Positions 1 through 9,725 of a stretch of DNA of 64,000 bases are shown one piece after another (the first letter of the stretch is position 1; each line of letters starts with the position of its first letter). This DNA comes from Paenibacillus cellulositrophicus (lineage in GTDB: Bacteria; Bacillota; Bacilli; Paenibacillales; Paenibacillaceae), in contig NZ_CP045295.1 of assembly GCF_009363095.1 (NCBI RefSeq), positions 1,798,001-1,862,000 of the forward strand, given 5' to 3'. Position numbers and translations under genes: made by a program. The notes beneath the pieces are model-generated. The model had not been told where the DNA came from and did no database searches. It saw nothing but the letters and a program-made list of their open reading frames with translations.

Positions 1-451
<451 letters not shown>

Positions 452-469
452 TCAATCTCAACTATTATA

Positions 470-1159
470 TTACATCAAGCCTTGCTCCTTCAAACTGACG
501 TATCCTCCATCACCGATAATCAAATGATCCAACACCTCTATGCCCACAATGTCCCCTGCCTCCTTCAACCGGGCGGTCAGGGAAATATCTTCTGGACTAG
601 GGGTGGGATCTCCACTGGGATGATTGTGTGCACAAACGACGGATGCGCTGCTGCATTTAATGGCTGCGCGAAACACCTCGCGGGGGTGCACGATGGAGGC
701 GTTCAGACTGCCGATCGAAAGCGTCTCTTGAGCAATAATGTGATTTTTCGTATTCAAAAACAAACAGACAAAATGTTCTTTTTGCAAATACCGCAGCTGC
801 TCTGAGAGCACGTTTGCGGCATCCTTCGGGCTCCGTATCGTAACGGGCTCCTCTTTGCGAGCTCTGGATAAGCGCTGTCCGAGCTCGATTCCGGCTTTGA
901 GCTGCAGCGCCTTCGCGCTGCCGATGCCCCGAATGGACATCAGCTCCTCGACGCTCAGGTCGACCAGATTTCGCAAACTGCCGACTTGCTTCAGTATCCG
1001 CTGAGCCAAATGTACGGCTGACTCCTGGCGGGTTCCCGTCCGAAGCAAAATAGCAAGCAGTTCGGCATGGCTTAAAGCACTCGCCCCATATTCAAGCATG
1101 CGTTCTCTCGGGCGTTCTTCATGGGGGATGTCGCGCAGCAGATAAGTTTGCGACTCCAT
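470..1159 (-). CDS. radC: RadC family protein (JAB1/MPN domain)
   Basis: Protein of 229 residues. It has an N-terminal helix-hairpin-helix part (IRGIGSAKA near residue 76) and a C-terminal JAB1/MPN metalloprotease-like domain from about residue 105. The HNHPSGD motif and the Asp following at PSPED give the metal-binding H-x-H...D set. The family was once called a DNA-repair protein, but its true role is unsettled. The ATG at 1157-1159 is chosen because it follows GAAGGGGAAC; a longer frame upstream only overlaps maf. It lies between maf and mreB, as ysxA does in Bacillus subtilis, and is probably cotranscribed with them. Confidence 0.93.
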   Translation of the reverse strand: MESQTYLLRDIPHEERPRERMLEYGASALSHAELLAILLRTGTRQESAVHLAQRILKQVGSLRNLVDLSVEELMSIRGIGSAKALQLKAGIELGQRLSRARKEEPVTIRSPKDAANVLSEQLRYLQKEHFVCLFLNTKNHIIAQETLSIGSLNASIVHPREVFRAAIKCSSASVVCAHNHPSGDPTPSPEDISLTARLKEAGDIVGIEVLDHLIIGDGGYVSLKEQGLM

Positions 1160-1202
1160 AAGTTCCCCTTCTTTCCCTTCATTCAAATAACATCCGCAAG
1201 TT

Positions 1203-1805
1203 TTACAAAACGTCGATTCCGAACTCGCCCAGCATGTCCGAAAGCAGGGACAGCGGCAGTCCGACCACGTTAAAATAGCATCCTTCGATCCGTTCGACGA
1301 TCGTTGACCCGAGTCCCTGGATCGCATAGGCGCCCGCTTTGTCATCAGGCTCTCCGCTCATGGCGTAAGCCTCTACCTGGCGCCCGGTGAGCGGCTTCAT
1401 CGTCACCGACGTCACACGATGGCGCACCATCGTCTTGCCGTTCATGACATCGATGACGGCGACTCCCGTATATACCTCGTGGGTCCGGCCTTGCAGCGAT
1501 GTCAGCATGCGAACCGCATCCTGCTTGTCGACCGGCTTGCCCAGCACCTGATTGTCCAGCACAACAACCGTATCACTGCCGACGATCACGGCATCCTCCT
1601 TATCATCATGAAGCGAGGCATGAACGGCTTCCGCTTTGCGTAAGGCCAATCCTTCCACGACCTGCTGCGGTGTCCAATCTTCGGGTGTATGTTCTTCAGC
1701 GTGACTGGGACGGATCTCAAACGGAATATGTAGAGAAGCGATCAGCTCCTGCCTTCTCGGTGAAGTTGATGCCAGAATAATGCGGCGTGAATGGTTTGAT
1801 TTCAA
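1203..1805 (-). CDS. maf: Maf family nucleoside triphosphate pyrophosphatase
   Basis: Enzyme of the Maf/YhdE family, which hydrolyses dTTP, UTP or modified nucleotides to the monophosphate and is linked to septum formation and house-cleaning. The 200-residue protein has the substrate loop ASTSPRR at residues 12-18, the catalytic SDTVV segment near residue 75 and the KAGAYAIQG motif near 158. The start is taken as TTG at 1803-1805, nine bases after AAAGGAG; the longer frame has no ribosome-binding site and would include non-conserved residues. It is 43 bp upstream of radC and 25 bp downstream of the DUF4321-like gene, so one transcript is likely. Confidence 0.93.
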   Translation of the reverse strand: MKSNHSRRIILASTSPRRQELIASLHIPFEIRPSHAEEHTPEDWTPQQVVEGLALRKAEAVHASLHDDKEDAVIVGSDTVVVLDNQVLGKPVDKQDAVRMLTSLQGRTHEVYTGVAVIDVMNGKTMVRHRVTSVTMKPLTGRQVEAYAMSGEPDDKAGAYAIQGLGSTIVERIEGCYFNVVGLPLSLLSDMLGEFGIDVL

Positions 1806-1830
1806 TGAAAGGATCTCCTTTGTCCGGTAG

Positions 1831-2073
1831 TTAAAGCCTGCGATACAGCCACACGGAGACAATGATGCCGATCAAACTCAGCAGGCTTAGTTTCATTTGA
1901 ATGGTAATGTCGTAACTGATAATGTCCAAATTAGCTTGCGGTGACCATTTGATCATCGTGGATGCGGTCAGAAAAGAAAGAGCTTGTACAGGCTCCAGCG
2001 CTTTGGCTATCCATGCTCCCGCCAGCCAGCCAAGCAGCAGAAACAGCAGTAATATTCCAACATTCTTCTTCAT
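1831..2073 (-). CDS. DUF4321-like small membrane protein
   Basis: An 80-residue protein with two predicted membrane helices, roughly residues 4-22 and 58-76, separated by a short loop facing one side of the membrane. Size and topology, and its place next to maf, match the DUF4321 family of small Bacillota membrane proteins of unknown function; this family assignment is from memory of the pattern, not a search. The ATG at 2071-2073 follows GAGGGAAGAGA and is preferred to a start eleven codons upstream. It appears to head the maf-radC-mreB transcript. Confidence 0.7.
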   Translation of the reverse strand: MKKNVGILLLFLLLGWLAGAWIAKALEPVQALSFLTASTMIKWSPQANLDIISYDITIQMKLSLLSLIGIIVSVWLYRRL

Positions 2074-2144
2074 TCTTCTCTTCCCTCGCCATAATTTGAC
2101 ACCCACATTATTATACGGTTATTTGGACGTCAATACAAACACAA

Positions 2145-2182
2145 ATCCGGCATGGGGAAGTATTTCCATTTCCACGCCGGAT
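2145..2182 (-). terminator. Possible terminator after spoIIB
   Basis: An eleven-pair stem with one G-U pair (ATCCGGCGTGG / CCATGCCGGAT) ten bases past the spoIIB stop. The following tract on the minus strand is only moderately T-rich (TTTGTGTTTG), so termination may be partial. Confidence 0.5.
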
Positions 2183-2191
2183 CTTTGTGTT

Positions 2192-3493
2192 TTATGCTTT
2201 TTCCAGGGAAGCGATAAGCTGCTTCTGCAGCATGATGAATTCCATCATCCTGGACTGGATTTCCCATAAATGCCCCTTCGCCGTATTTTTGTTGTATTCC
2301 TCGACGGACGAAAGCGAGCTGTTCATCGCCTGCTCCAGCTGCTTGCCCATCTCCTGCTGATCCGCGCCCAGGCCGGCCTGGAACGGCTTGGCCGCCTCCG
2401 TCCACTGCCGGTGCAAATCGGTCAAACGGTTCATATCCTCGGCACCGATTTTCCCCGGAAGATCCTTGCCCAGGAGGCTCGCCGATGTTTGGCTCAGCAG
2501 CGCAACCAGGTCCGCGCTCACCTGAAAATATTGGTTAACGGCCTCAGCGTCTCCGTTAAAATGCAGGGAGGTTGCGGCTGGGAGATCCACCTCCCGCACA
2601 TACAGATCAACCCCTTCCGCCTTCAGCTGATTGCTGAGCAGCTTGGCCTGTTCGCGGTCTGTGGACAGGCCCGCATAAACCCGGTTTTCCTCATCCGGGT
2701 CGTTCCCTGCGGCAATGCCGTACTGCTCCAGCTCATCCTTCGCCTGCTGAACCCGGTCGACGGTGCTGAAGACCCCATACTGCAGCATGTAGTAGGTTTG
2801 AGGACCCACCTCGACGGCGACCGCCGGGACGGAAGCTTGATCCTCGCCGGACTGCGCAGAGGTGCTTACAGCACTCGGGTTTCCTGTGTTGCCGCCCGGG
2901 TCCATCCCCGCAGATCCGTCCTTGAAAAAGGAGAGGACCACCAAACCGAACAACGCCCCGGTGACGATTGCTCCAGTTACCGTTCCGACGACTTTCCATA
3001 TCGATCCCGGCCGGTGAGGCCGGTAGGAATACTCCTCGATGATGGGCCCGGGCCCCGCTGCATCGGGTCTGTTCTCGATGTTATCGTAGGCATCATAGTC
3101 CTCCCTGACCGTGTACCTATTATTGGCACGATCCAGGTCCCAGTCTTCTGAGCTGTCCGGATAGCGATGATCTGGCCCTTCCGCAACGGAATCATGCTCA
3201 GGAGTATCGTCTGCCCGCTCCTGGATTCCGTAACCCATCCTCTCCTCCAGACGCTCCCAGCTGTCCTCCCTGTTGAACGGATCACTCCATCCCTCCATCG
3301 ACGCAGGCACAGCCGATATCGGGGTACGCTTTGTTTCAACATCGCGGCGGTTGCTTCCGGAATTACGATCATCCGCCCATGCAGGGTTCTGTGCAGCCGA
3401 TTCCGCAACCGTCAGCTGTCCGCGGTCCTTCTTATCTTCAAGCTGGCGCCCTTGTTCTTCATCAAACCGGAACGTCATTCTCGCCTTGTTCAC
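2192..3493 (-). CDS. spoIIB: SPOR-domain membrane protein, SpoIIB-like
   Basis: Protein of 433 residues: a long acidic, Asp/Arg-rich cytoplasmic part (1-165), one membrane helix (about 167-190), a linker, then an extracytoplasmic SPOR domain (about 232-305, starting QTYYMLQYGVFS), which in this family binds denuded septal peptidoglycan. A helical C-terminal part follows. SpoIIB of Bacillus subtilis helps septal wall thinning and engulfment in sporulation and sits just upstream of maf, as here. It is longer than the Bacillus protein (about 330). The GTG at 3491-3493 is chosen because it lies seven bases after GAGGTG; an ATG five codons later is an alternative. Membership of the SPOR family is clear; the exact name is by synteny. 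Confidence 0.8.
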   Translation of the reverse strand: MNKARMTFRFDEEQGRQLEDKKDRGQLTVAESAAQNPAWADDRNSGSNRRDVETKRTPISAVPASMEGWSDPFNREDSWERLEERMGYGIQERADDTPEHDSVAEGPDHRYPDSSEDWDLDRANNRYTVREDYDAYDNIENRPDAAGPGPIIEEYSYRPHRPGSIWKVVGTVTGAIVTGALFGLVVLSFFKDGSAGMDPGGNTGNPSAVSTSAQSGEDQASVPAVAVEVGPQTYYMLQYGVFSTVDRVQQAKDELEQYGIAAGNDPDEENRVYAGLSTDREQAKLLSNQLKAEGVDLYVREVDLPAATSLHFNGDAEAVNQYFQVSADLVALLSQTSASLLGKDLPGKIGAEDMNRLTDLHRQWTEAAKPFQAGLGADQQEMGKQLEQAMNSSLSSVEEYNKNTAKGHLWEIQSRMMEFIMLQKQLIASLEKA

Positions 3494-3589
3494 ACCCAAA
3501 CACCTCACCCTTGTCCGTATCTACTATGTATATATGATAGATTTCCAGAAGTTATGTTTGATTGTCCCACGAAAATGACAAGAGCAAAA

Positions 3590-3628
3590 AAACCGTAATC
3601 CCCCTTCAGAATCAAGGAATTACGGTTT
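3590..3628 (-). terminator. Rho-independent terminator of murC
   Basis: Stem AAACCGTAAT / ATTACGGTTT closing a loop of about 18 bases, followed on the minus strand by seven T. It lies 50 bp past the murC stop and separates the folC-murC unit from spoIIB. Confidence 0.9.
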
Positions 3629-3677
3629 CTTCGGTCATGATCATATGCAGCCCGTGCCCATCCGGCAGAGGCATACC

Positions 3678-5039
3678 TTACATTGTCTTGGCGATTTCCG
3701 CCCCGACTTTCCAAATGTCGCCTGCCCCCATGGTCAGGACAAGCACCCCTGGCTGGAGCCGCGGCTTCAGATCGTTCAGGACATCTTCCTTCGTCGGCAA
3801 ATAACGGGCACCCGCATTGCTGTTTTTGACGATCAAATCAACCAGCTTGGAAGAGCTCACGCCCTCGATCTGCTTCTCTCCGGCTGGCGAATAAATGTCG
3901 GTAATGATCACTTCATCGGCTCCGCCGAAAGCCCGGCTGAATGCATCGAGCAGGAAGAAGGTCCGTGTATAGCGCTGCGGCTGGAACACGGCGATAATCT
4001 TTTTACCCGTAGCCTTGGCGGCGCTGATGGTAGCTTCGATCTCCGTCGGGTGATGCGCGTAATCGTCGATGATCAGAATATCGTTCTTCTCACCGAGCAC
4101 CTGGAAACGGCGTTTGGCGCCGTGGAACTTCGAAACGCCCGCAGCGATGGATTCGAACGGAATCCCGGCCTTCAAGCAGGCGATCACCGTGGCCATGGCG
4201 TTATAGACGTTATGGCGTCCCGGAACCGAAAGCTCGACGGTTCCCAGCGTCTGTCCGTTATGCTTCATCGTGAAGGATACGTGACGGTCGCCCAGGACCA
4301 GATCCTCGGCGGTATATTCCGCATCGGAATCGATCCCATAGGTGGCCACATTGCAGCGGATCGAAGGAAGGATCGCGCGAATATTCGCGTCATCAGCACA
4401 GACGACGGCCGTGCCATCTTCCTTGATCTGGCTCAAAAACTGCACATAAGCGCTCTTCAGCTTCTCGAAATCGCCGTCGTAGTTTTCAAGATGATCCGCC
4501 TCAATGTTCGTCACGATGCCGAGCCACGGATGGTACTGCAAAAAGGAGCCGTCGCTCTCATCCGCCTCAGCCACCACGTAGTCCCCTTTGCCGGCCTTGG
4601 CGTTCGTGCCGACGTTCATAATTTCCCCGCCGATAATAAACGTCGGATCTGCGCCGCATTCCTCCATGGCGAGTGCAATCATGGACGACGTAGTCGTCTT
4701 GCCGTGTGCTCCCGCAACGGCGATGCCCTTGCGCTCATTCAGCAATCTGGCCAGCATTTGCGAGCGGTGAAGGATCGGAATGTTCAGATGCTCCGCCTCT
4801 CTTCGTTCCACGTTGTCTTTGGGAAGCGCCGTCGAATAGACGACCAAATCCGCTCCGTGAACCTGCTCGGCCGTATGGCCTATATAAATTTTGGCTCCCT
4901 TGGCAGCCAGTTTTTCCGTTAATTCCTGGGCGGCCACGTCCGAACCCGTGACCGTGTATCCCATTTCCAGCATAACCCGTGCGATGGCGCTCATCCCGTA
5001 GCCACCAATACCGATAAAATGAACATGTTCAGAATTCAA
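3678..5039 (-). CDS. murC: UDP-N-acetylmuramate--L-alanine ligase
   Basis: Cytoplasmic Mur ligase that adds L-alanine to UDP-N-acetylmuramic acid, the first amino-acid step of peptidoglycan synthesis. The 453-residue protein has the N-terminal nucleotide-sugar motif GIGGYGMSAIAR near residue 10, the ATP loop GAHGKTTT at 110-117, the central EADESDGSF segment and the C-terminal HHPTEI motif. The start is taken as TTG at 5037-5039, seven bases after GGTGA. That Shine-Dalgarno contains the folC stop codon, so the two genes are likely translationally coupled. The usual ATG is absent at this position. A strong terminator follows. Confidence 0.95.
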   Translation of the reverse strand: MNSEHVHFIGIGGYGMSAIARVMLEMGYTVTGSDVAAQELTEKLAAKGAKIYIGHTAEQVHGADLVVYSTALPKDNVERREAEHLNIPILHRSQMLARLLNERKGIAVAGAHGKTTTSSMIALAMEECGADPTFIIGGEIMNVGTNAKAGKGDYVVAEADESDGSFLQYHPWLGIVTNIEADHLENYDGDFEKLKSAYVQFLSQIKEDGTAVVCADDANIRAILPSIRCNVATYGIDSDAEYTAEDLVLGDRHVSFTMKHNGQTLGTVELSVPGRHNVYNAMATVIACLKAGIPFESIAAGVSKFHGAKRRFQVLGEKNDILIIDDYAHHPTEIEATISAAKATGKKIIAVFQPQRYTRTFFLLDAFSRAFGGADEVIITDIYSPAGEKQIEGVSSSKLVDLIVKNSNAGARYLPTKEDVLNDLKPRLQPGVLVLTMGAGDIWKVGAEIAKTM

Positions 5040-5046
5040 CAGATTT

Positions 5047-6423
5047 TCACCAACCTTTTTCAGAATCGGTCTGACCCAGCAGGGCTGCCCGCACATCAGA
5101 AATCAAATACAGCGTGCCGGACACCACTGCCAAATCCCCCGGTTCTGTCCGTGACTTAAGTATGTCTAGCGCGTGTTTCCAATCCGGTTCTACGATGATC
5201 TGCAAACCTGGTTTGCCGTGAGAATGCTTCAGCCGCTCCACAATGTCCAGCAAAGCATCAGCGTCCATTTTTTTCCGGAAGTCCGGCTCGGTCAGGATAA
5301 GCGTATCCACTATTGGAAGTATATGCTTCAAAGAGGACTCATGATGCTTATTTGACAGCATTCCCATCATCAAATTTAACTGTTTAAAGTGATAATGCCT
5401 TTTAAGGCTCTTGCTGAGGCTCTCCAGCCCCTCCGGATTATGCGCCCCGTCCAGAACAATCCGCGGAGAATCGCCCACTTCTTCGAGCCGGCCGGCCCAC
5501 TTCGTATCCCGGAACCCCTTCAGCAGATCCTCATCGTCCATGACAAAAGCCATGTACTGCCGCAGCACTTCCAGCGCCATCATCGCGCCGGCCGCATTGG
5601 CAATCTGGTGCTCGCCCTTCATTCCGATGCTCAGATCCAGCTCGCGGAAAGGACCTTTGAAATGGAACGTCTGCAAGGAACCGTCCAGACGGGTATATTC
5701 GTAGGTGAACTGCTCTCCCGCCAAATACAGCGTCGTGCGGCACTCTTCGGCTTTTTGCTTCAGCACCTCAATGACTTCCGGCTGGTTCACGCAGCTGACC
5801 ACCGGAACGCCTGGTTTGATAATGCCGGCCTTTTCCGTGGCGATTTCCACAAGCGTATCGCCAAGAATATCGGTGTGGTCCATCCCGACATTGGTGATGA
5901 TGGAGACGATGGGGTGAACGATGTTCGTTACATCCAGCCTTCCCCCGAGCCCGGTCTCCCATACAACCACGTCAGGGTAGCATTCCTCGGCATAATACAG
6001 AATCGCCAGAGCCGTGGACACTTCGAACATCGTCGGCGATCCGAGCTCCGTGGCCGCAATCTCCTGCACCGCAGGGTACAGGCGGTTCGCCAGGGAGAGC
6101 AGCACCTCCTCCGGAATGTCTTCCCCGTTGTACTGAAAGCGGTTCGTGAATTTGGTGATATACGGCGAAGTAAACGTGCCTACCGAATAACCGCTTTGCA
6201 GAAGTACACGGGTCAGGTAAGCGCATGTCGACCCTTTCCCGTTCGTACCGGCGACATGAATGAATTTCAGCCTCCGGTGCGGGTTCCCGAACTTCTCCAT
6301 TAACGTTTCGATCCGCTGCATCCCCGGTCTGATCCCAAACGGAATCAGACCGTTAATCCAATTCGCCGCCTCTTCATATGTGCGCAGAGAAGCCTCCCGT
6401 CCGGCTTCCAATTGATCCCCCAT
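5047..6423 (-). CDS. folC: Folylpolyglutamate synthase / dihydrofolate synthase
   Basis: Adds glutamate to dihydropteroate and to folates, retaining them in the cell. The 458-residue protein has the Mur-ligase-like ATP loop AGTNGKGS at 58-65, the GLGGRLDVTN motif and the C-terminal DGAHNPEG motif, all characteristic of FolC. The ATG at 6421-6423 lies five bases after AAGGTGA; a GTG three codons earlier overlaps that ribosome-binding site and is less likely. It lies 45 bp downstream of valS, the order valS-folC known in Bacillus subtilis, and its stop lies inside the murC ribosome-binding site. Confidence 0.95.
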   Translation of the reverse strand: MGDQLEAGREASLRTYEEAANWINGLIPFGIRPGMQRIETLMEKFGNPHRRLKFIHVAGTNGKGSTCAYLTRVLLQSGYSVGTFTSPYITKFTNRFQYNGEDIPEEVLLSLANRLYPAVQEIAATELGSPTMFEVSTALAILYYAEECYPDVVVWETGLGGRLDVTNIVHPIVSIITNVGMDHTDILGDTLVEIATEKAGIIKPGVPVVSCVNQPEVIEVLKQKAEECRTTLYLAGEQFTYEYTRLDGSLQTFHFKGPFRELDLSIGMKGEHQIANAAGAMMALEVLRQYMAFVMDDEDLLKGFRDTKWAGRLEEVGDSPRIVLDGAHNPEGLESLSKSLKRHYHFKQLNLMMGMLSNKHHESSLKHILPIVDTLILTEPDFRKKMDADALLDIVERLKHSHGKPGLQIIVEPDWKHALDILKSRTEPGDLAVVSGTLYLISDVRAALLGQTDSEKGW

Positions 6424-6468
6424 ACCATTCACCTTCTGAATTTTAGTTAAGTTTCTGCTGCGTCGTGA

Positions 6469-9135
6469 TCAGCCTCTCAGCTCTTCGATCCGTGCGATGA
6501 CTTTGCTGCGTTTATCGGAATAGTCGGCCATCTTGGCCTTCTCCTCTTCAATGACTTTTGCCGGCGCTTTCGCCACAAAGCCTTCATTGGCCAGCTTTTT
6601 CTCCACCCGCTGCACTTCGCTGTTCAGATGCTGCAGCTCTTTCTCCAGCCGCGCAATCTCCTGGTCAATGTCAATCAGACCGGCAAGCGGCAGGTACAGC
6701 TCGGCACCGGTAATCACGGCGGTCATCGCCTTGTCCGGCGTCGTCAGGTCGAGACCTGCCGTAAAGCTCGAGGTGTTGCAGAAGCGCTGAACGTATACTT
6801 CGTTCCGGTTCACGATCTGCAGCACTTGCTCGTCGCCCGCCTTCAGCATCAGCTCGATCTTCTTGCTCATCGGAACATTAACCTCTGCGCGGATGTTGCG
6901 AACGGCACGGATGGCATCCATCAGCAGCGACATCTCGGCTGCAGCTTCGGCATCCTCGAAGGCTGGATCATACTCCGGCCATGCCGCAAGCGTGATCGTT
7001 TCCCCTTCGTGAGGCAGATGCTGCCAAATTTCTTCGGAGATGAACGGCATAAACGGATGAATCATCCGCAGCGTGCGGTCCAGCACATAGCTAAGCACCG
7101 ACTGCGTCGTTTTCTTGGCGCTCACATTGTCTCCGTACAAAGAGAGTTTGGCAAACTCAATGTACCAGTCACAGAGGTCATCCCAAATGAAGTTATACAG
7201 GAGCCGGCCCGTTTCACCAAATTCGTAGGCATCTATTAGACGCGTAATGTCACGGGAAGTTTCGTTCAGGCGGTGGAGAATCCAGCGGTCCGCCGTGCTG
7301 AGCTCTCCGCTTATGTCAATGTCGTCATATGTGAATCCTTCCAGATTCATCAGAGCGAAACGGGAGGCATTCCAGATTTTATTGGCAAAGTTGCGCGCCT
7401 GCTCCACGCGTTCCCACCGGAAGCGCAGATCCTGCCCCGGCGTGCTGCTCGTGGAGATCATGTAGCGCATCGCATCTGCGCCGTACCGTTCGATGACGTC
7501 GAGCGGATCAACGCCGTTGCCGAGCGACTTGGACATTTTCCGTCCTTCGGAATCCCGGACCAGTCCGTGCATCAGCACGTCCTTGAACGGAATTTCGCCC
7601 GTAAATTCCAGCGCGGTAAAGATCATCCGGGCTACCCAGAAATAGATGATGTCATAGCCCGTAACGAGCACGTTCGTCGGATAATAACGTTCCAGATCCG
7701 CCGTCTGCTCCGGCCAGCCGAGGGTAGAGAACGGCCACAGCGCCGAACTGAACCAGGTGTCCAGAACGTCGTTGTCCTGCGTAAGCTCGGTGCTTCCGCA
7801 TTTGGAGCATTGAGTTACATCCTCATGGGCTACGTGGATCTCGCCGCAGGATTCGCAGTACCAAGCCGGGATCCGGTGTCCCCACCACAGCTGGCGGGAA
7901 ATACACCAATCCCGGACGTTTTCGATCCAGTTCAGGTATGTTTTCTCAAAACGCTCCGGAACGAAGCGTACCCCTTTGCCCGCCTTTTGCGCCTCGATGG
8001 CTCTTTCCGCGAGCGGCTGCATTTTAACGAACCACTGTGTTGACAAATAAGGCTCGACTACGGCGCCTGTGCGCTCGCTGTGCCCAACCTGGTGCACATG
8101 GTCTTCGATTTTGATCAGCACGCCGAGGTCCTTCAAATCCTGAACGATCTGCTTGCGGCAATCGGCCCGGTCCATGCCTTCGTACTTCGCGGCCTGGTCA
8201 TTCATCGTGCCGGTCTCGTCCATCACGATGATTTGCGGCAGATCGTGGCGCAATCCCACCTCAAAATCGTTCGGATCGTGTGCCGGGGTAATTTTTACGG
8301 CGCCGCTGCCGAATTCGCGTTCCACGTACTCGTCGGCAATAATCGGAATCTCGCGTCCGACAATCGGGAGCACGAGCATCTTGCCGATCATATCCTTGTA
8401 GCGCTCGTCTTTTGGATGAACCGCTACCGCCGTATCGCCAAGCATCGTCTCAGGACGCGTGGTCGCTACCGTAATGTGGCCGCTTCCGTCCTTCAGCGGA
8501 TACTGCAAATGATACAGATGGCCGTTGACTTCTTTATATTCAACCTCAATATCGGACAAGGCGGTTCTGGCGGCCGGATCCCAGTTGATGATCTTTTTGC
8601 CGCGGTAGATCAGCCCTTTTTCATAGAGTTTCACGAAAACTTCGCGAACCGCCTTCGACAGACCTTCGTCAAGCGTAAACCGCTCTCTGGAGTAATCCAG
8701 CGAAAAGCCCATTTTGGCCCACTGTTCATGAATCGTTTCCGCGTATTGGTCCTTCCATTCCCACACTTTCTCCAGGAACTTCTCGCGCCCCAGGTCGTGG
8801 CGGCTAATATTCTGCTCACGCAGCTTCTGCTCCACCTTGGTCTGTGTCGCGATGCCCGCATGGTCCGAACCCGGAAGCCACAAGGCGTCGTACCCCTGCA
8901 TCCGCTTCGTGCGAATCAGAATATCCTGCAGGGTAAAGTCGAGGGCGTGCCCGATGTGGAGCATCCCCGTTACGTTTGGCGGCGGAATCACGATCGTATA
9001 CGGCTCCGCCTCGGGCTTCTGCCCGGCTTTGAAATACTGGCCGTCGATCCAGTATTTGTACCATTTCTTTTCGGCCGATTTCGGGTCATACGTCGTCGGC
9101 ATCCCGGTTGTTGCTTGGTTTTCCTGGTCTGTCAT
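6469..9135 (-). CDS. valS: Valyl-tRNA synthetase
   Basis: Class I synthetase charging tRNA-Val with valine, with editing of mischarged threonine. The 888-residue protein shows the HIGH motif at 60-63 in [15 protein letters not shown], the editing-domain segment [10 protein letters not shown], a Cys4 pattern (CESC...CSKC) near 427-446, KMSKS at 533-537, and a C-terminal coiled coil of about 65 residues, standard for bacterial ValRS. The ATG at 9133-9135 lies nine bases after GGAGG; an ATG three codons earlier is too close to that site. Expression is governed by the T-box leader upstream. folC and murC probably ride on the same transcript. Confidence 0.97.
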   Translation of the reverse strand: MTDQENQATTGMPTTYDPKSAEKKWYKYWIDGQYFKAGQKPEAEPYTIVIPPPNVTGMLHIGHALDFTLQDILIRTKRMQGYDALWLPGSDHAGIATQTKVEQKLREQNISRHDLGREKFLEKVWEWKDQYAETIHEQWAKMGFSLDYSRERFTLDEGLSKAVREVFVKLYEKGLIYRGKKIINWDPAARTALSDIEVEYKEVNGHLYHLQYPLKDGSGHITVATTRPETMLGDTAVAVHPKDERYKDMIGKMLVLPIVGREIPIIADEYVEREFGSGAVKITPAHDPNDFEVGLRHDLPQIIVMDETGTMNDQAAKYEGMDRADCRKQIVQDLKDLGVLIKIEDHVHQVGHSERTGAVVEPYLSTQWFVKMQPLAERAIEAQKAGKGVRFVPERFEKTYLNWIENVRDWCISRQLWWGHRIPAWYCESCGEIHVAHEDVTQCSKCGSTELTQDNDVLDTWFSSALWPFSTLGWPEQTADLERYYPTNVLVTGYDIIYFWVARMIFTALEFTGEIPFKDVLMHGLVRDSEGRKMSKSLGNGVDPLDVIERYGADAMRYMISTSSTPGQDLRFRWERVEQARNFANKIWNASRFALMNLEGFTYDDIDISGELSTADRWILHRLNETSRDITRLIDAYEFGETGRLLYNFIWDDLCDWYIEFAKLSLYGDNVSAKKTTQSVLSYVLDRTLRMIHPFMPFISEEIWQHLPHEGETITLAAWPEYDPAFEDAEAAAEMSLLMDAIRAVRNIRAEVNVPMSKKIELMLKAGDEQVLQIVNRNEVYVQRFCNTSSFTAGLDLTTPDKAMTAVITGAELYLPLAGLIDIDQEIARLEKELQHLNSEVQRVEKKLANEGFVAKAPAKVIEEEKAKMADYSDKRSKVIARIEELRG

Positions 9136-9174
9136 ATTGTTCATCCTCCATCACAAGATCAGCTTTGCCAAAAA

Positions 9175-9465
9175 TACAAAAAACCTTTCGTCCTCAAAGG
9201 ACGAAAGGCTGTTCTTTCGCGGTACCACCTTTGTTTTGCGGCAGGCAGCACAAACACGCATGCCCCGCAACACTCCATACAGATAACGGCTGCAGCCGGC
9301 CGGCTCTACCTCCCGCGCCTTCGGGCGCAAGTGCTCAAACCGACAACTTCCGGGCGACTTCGGACAGCTGCATCCTGCGGAATCTTCCAGCGCTGCAATT
9401 CCGCTCTCTGAAGGGCAATACCGCCTACTCTTCCCGTTCATCGTTTTTGTGAAGATGGTAAAATG
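9175..9465 (-). ncRNA. T-box leader of valS
   Basis: A tRNA-sensing riboswitch. On the minus strand the region begins with GATGAACGGGAAGAGTA and CAGAGAGCGG, as Stem I of T-boxes does. The T-box core GGTGGTACCGCG lies at 9219-9231, and a perfect ten-pair terminator stem (CCTTTCGTCC / GGACGAAAGG, 9184-9208) is followed by TTTTTT. The core UGGU would pair with the ACCA end of uncharged tRNA-Val (discriminator A). A GTC triplet at 9356-9358 is in the right region for the valine specifier, but I have not folded Stem I, so the triplet is an inference. Confidence 0.93.
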
Positions 9466-9500
9466 GATTCATTTTCAGTGAAGCTGAAGCGTTTCATATC

Positions 9501-9565
9501 GCAAGAAAAACTTCCGCCAAATACGGAATGTCATCTGTACTTGACGTTCGTTGATGTTTTTCTGC
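9501..9565 (-). promoter_or_regulatory. Leader inverted-repeat module (valS copy)
   Basis: In the valS leader, upstream of the T-box, GCAGAAAAAC can pair with GTTTTTCTTGC (one bulge), enclosing about 44 nt. The 3' arm is preceded by a small hairpin TTCCG / CGGAA. The same sequence and spacing recur before hemA (20136-20202), and the 3' half recurs before the gene at 21681. No known element is recognised. Confidence 0.5.
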
Positions 9566-9579
9566 AAAACATATACTCC

Positions 9580-9608
9580 ATAATAACGCGCTTCATGTCG
9601 ATAGTCAA
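9580..9608 (-). promoter_or_regulatory. Promoter of valS
   Basis: TTGACT (9603-9608) and TATTAT (9580-9585) on the minus strand are separated by 17 bp, a good sigma-A match. This gives a leader of about 440 nt that contains the shared inverted-repeat module (9501-9565) and then the T-box. Confidence 0.75.
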
Positions 9609-9676
9609 CTTCCCTTGGCCCAAAGTGCAGGACCTTTTTCCCGTGTTCAGGCAGACCTCATCCCGGGAACAAAAAA

Positions 9677-9706
9677 AGAGCCTGGCGCCGCAAAGCGCCA
9701 GGCTCT
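9677..9706 (-). terminator. Rho-independent terminator of spoVID
   Basis: Perfect twelve-pair stem AGAGCCTGGCGC / GCGCCAGGCTCT with a six-base loop, followed on the minus strand by seven T, 20 bp past the spoVID stop. Confidence 0.93.
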
Positions 9707-9725
9707 TCTGATTACGTCAAAAACG

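Noticed and set aside
1160..1345. 62-residue N-terminal extension of RadC
   Set aside because: It overlaps maf, is cysteine-rich and unlike the family, and a good ribosome-binding site precedes the internal ATG.
3645..4922. Long plus-strand frame of 425 codons opposite murC
   Set aside because: It is the antisense of a well-conserved gene; long antisense frames are common in this GC-rich coding DNA. The same holds for 8080-9411 opposite valS, 24057-25079 opposite lon, 28559-30184 opposite clpX and 31014-33071 opposite tig.
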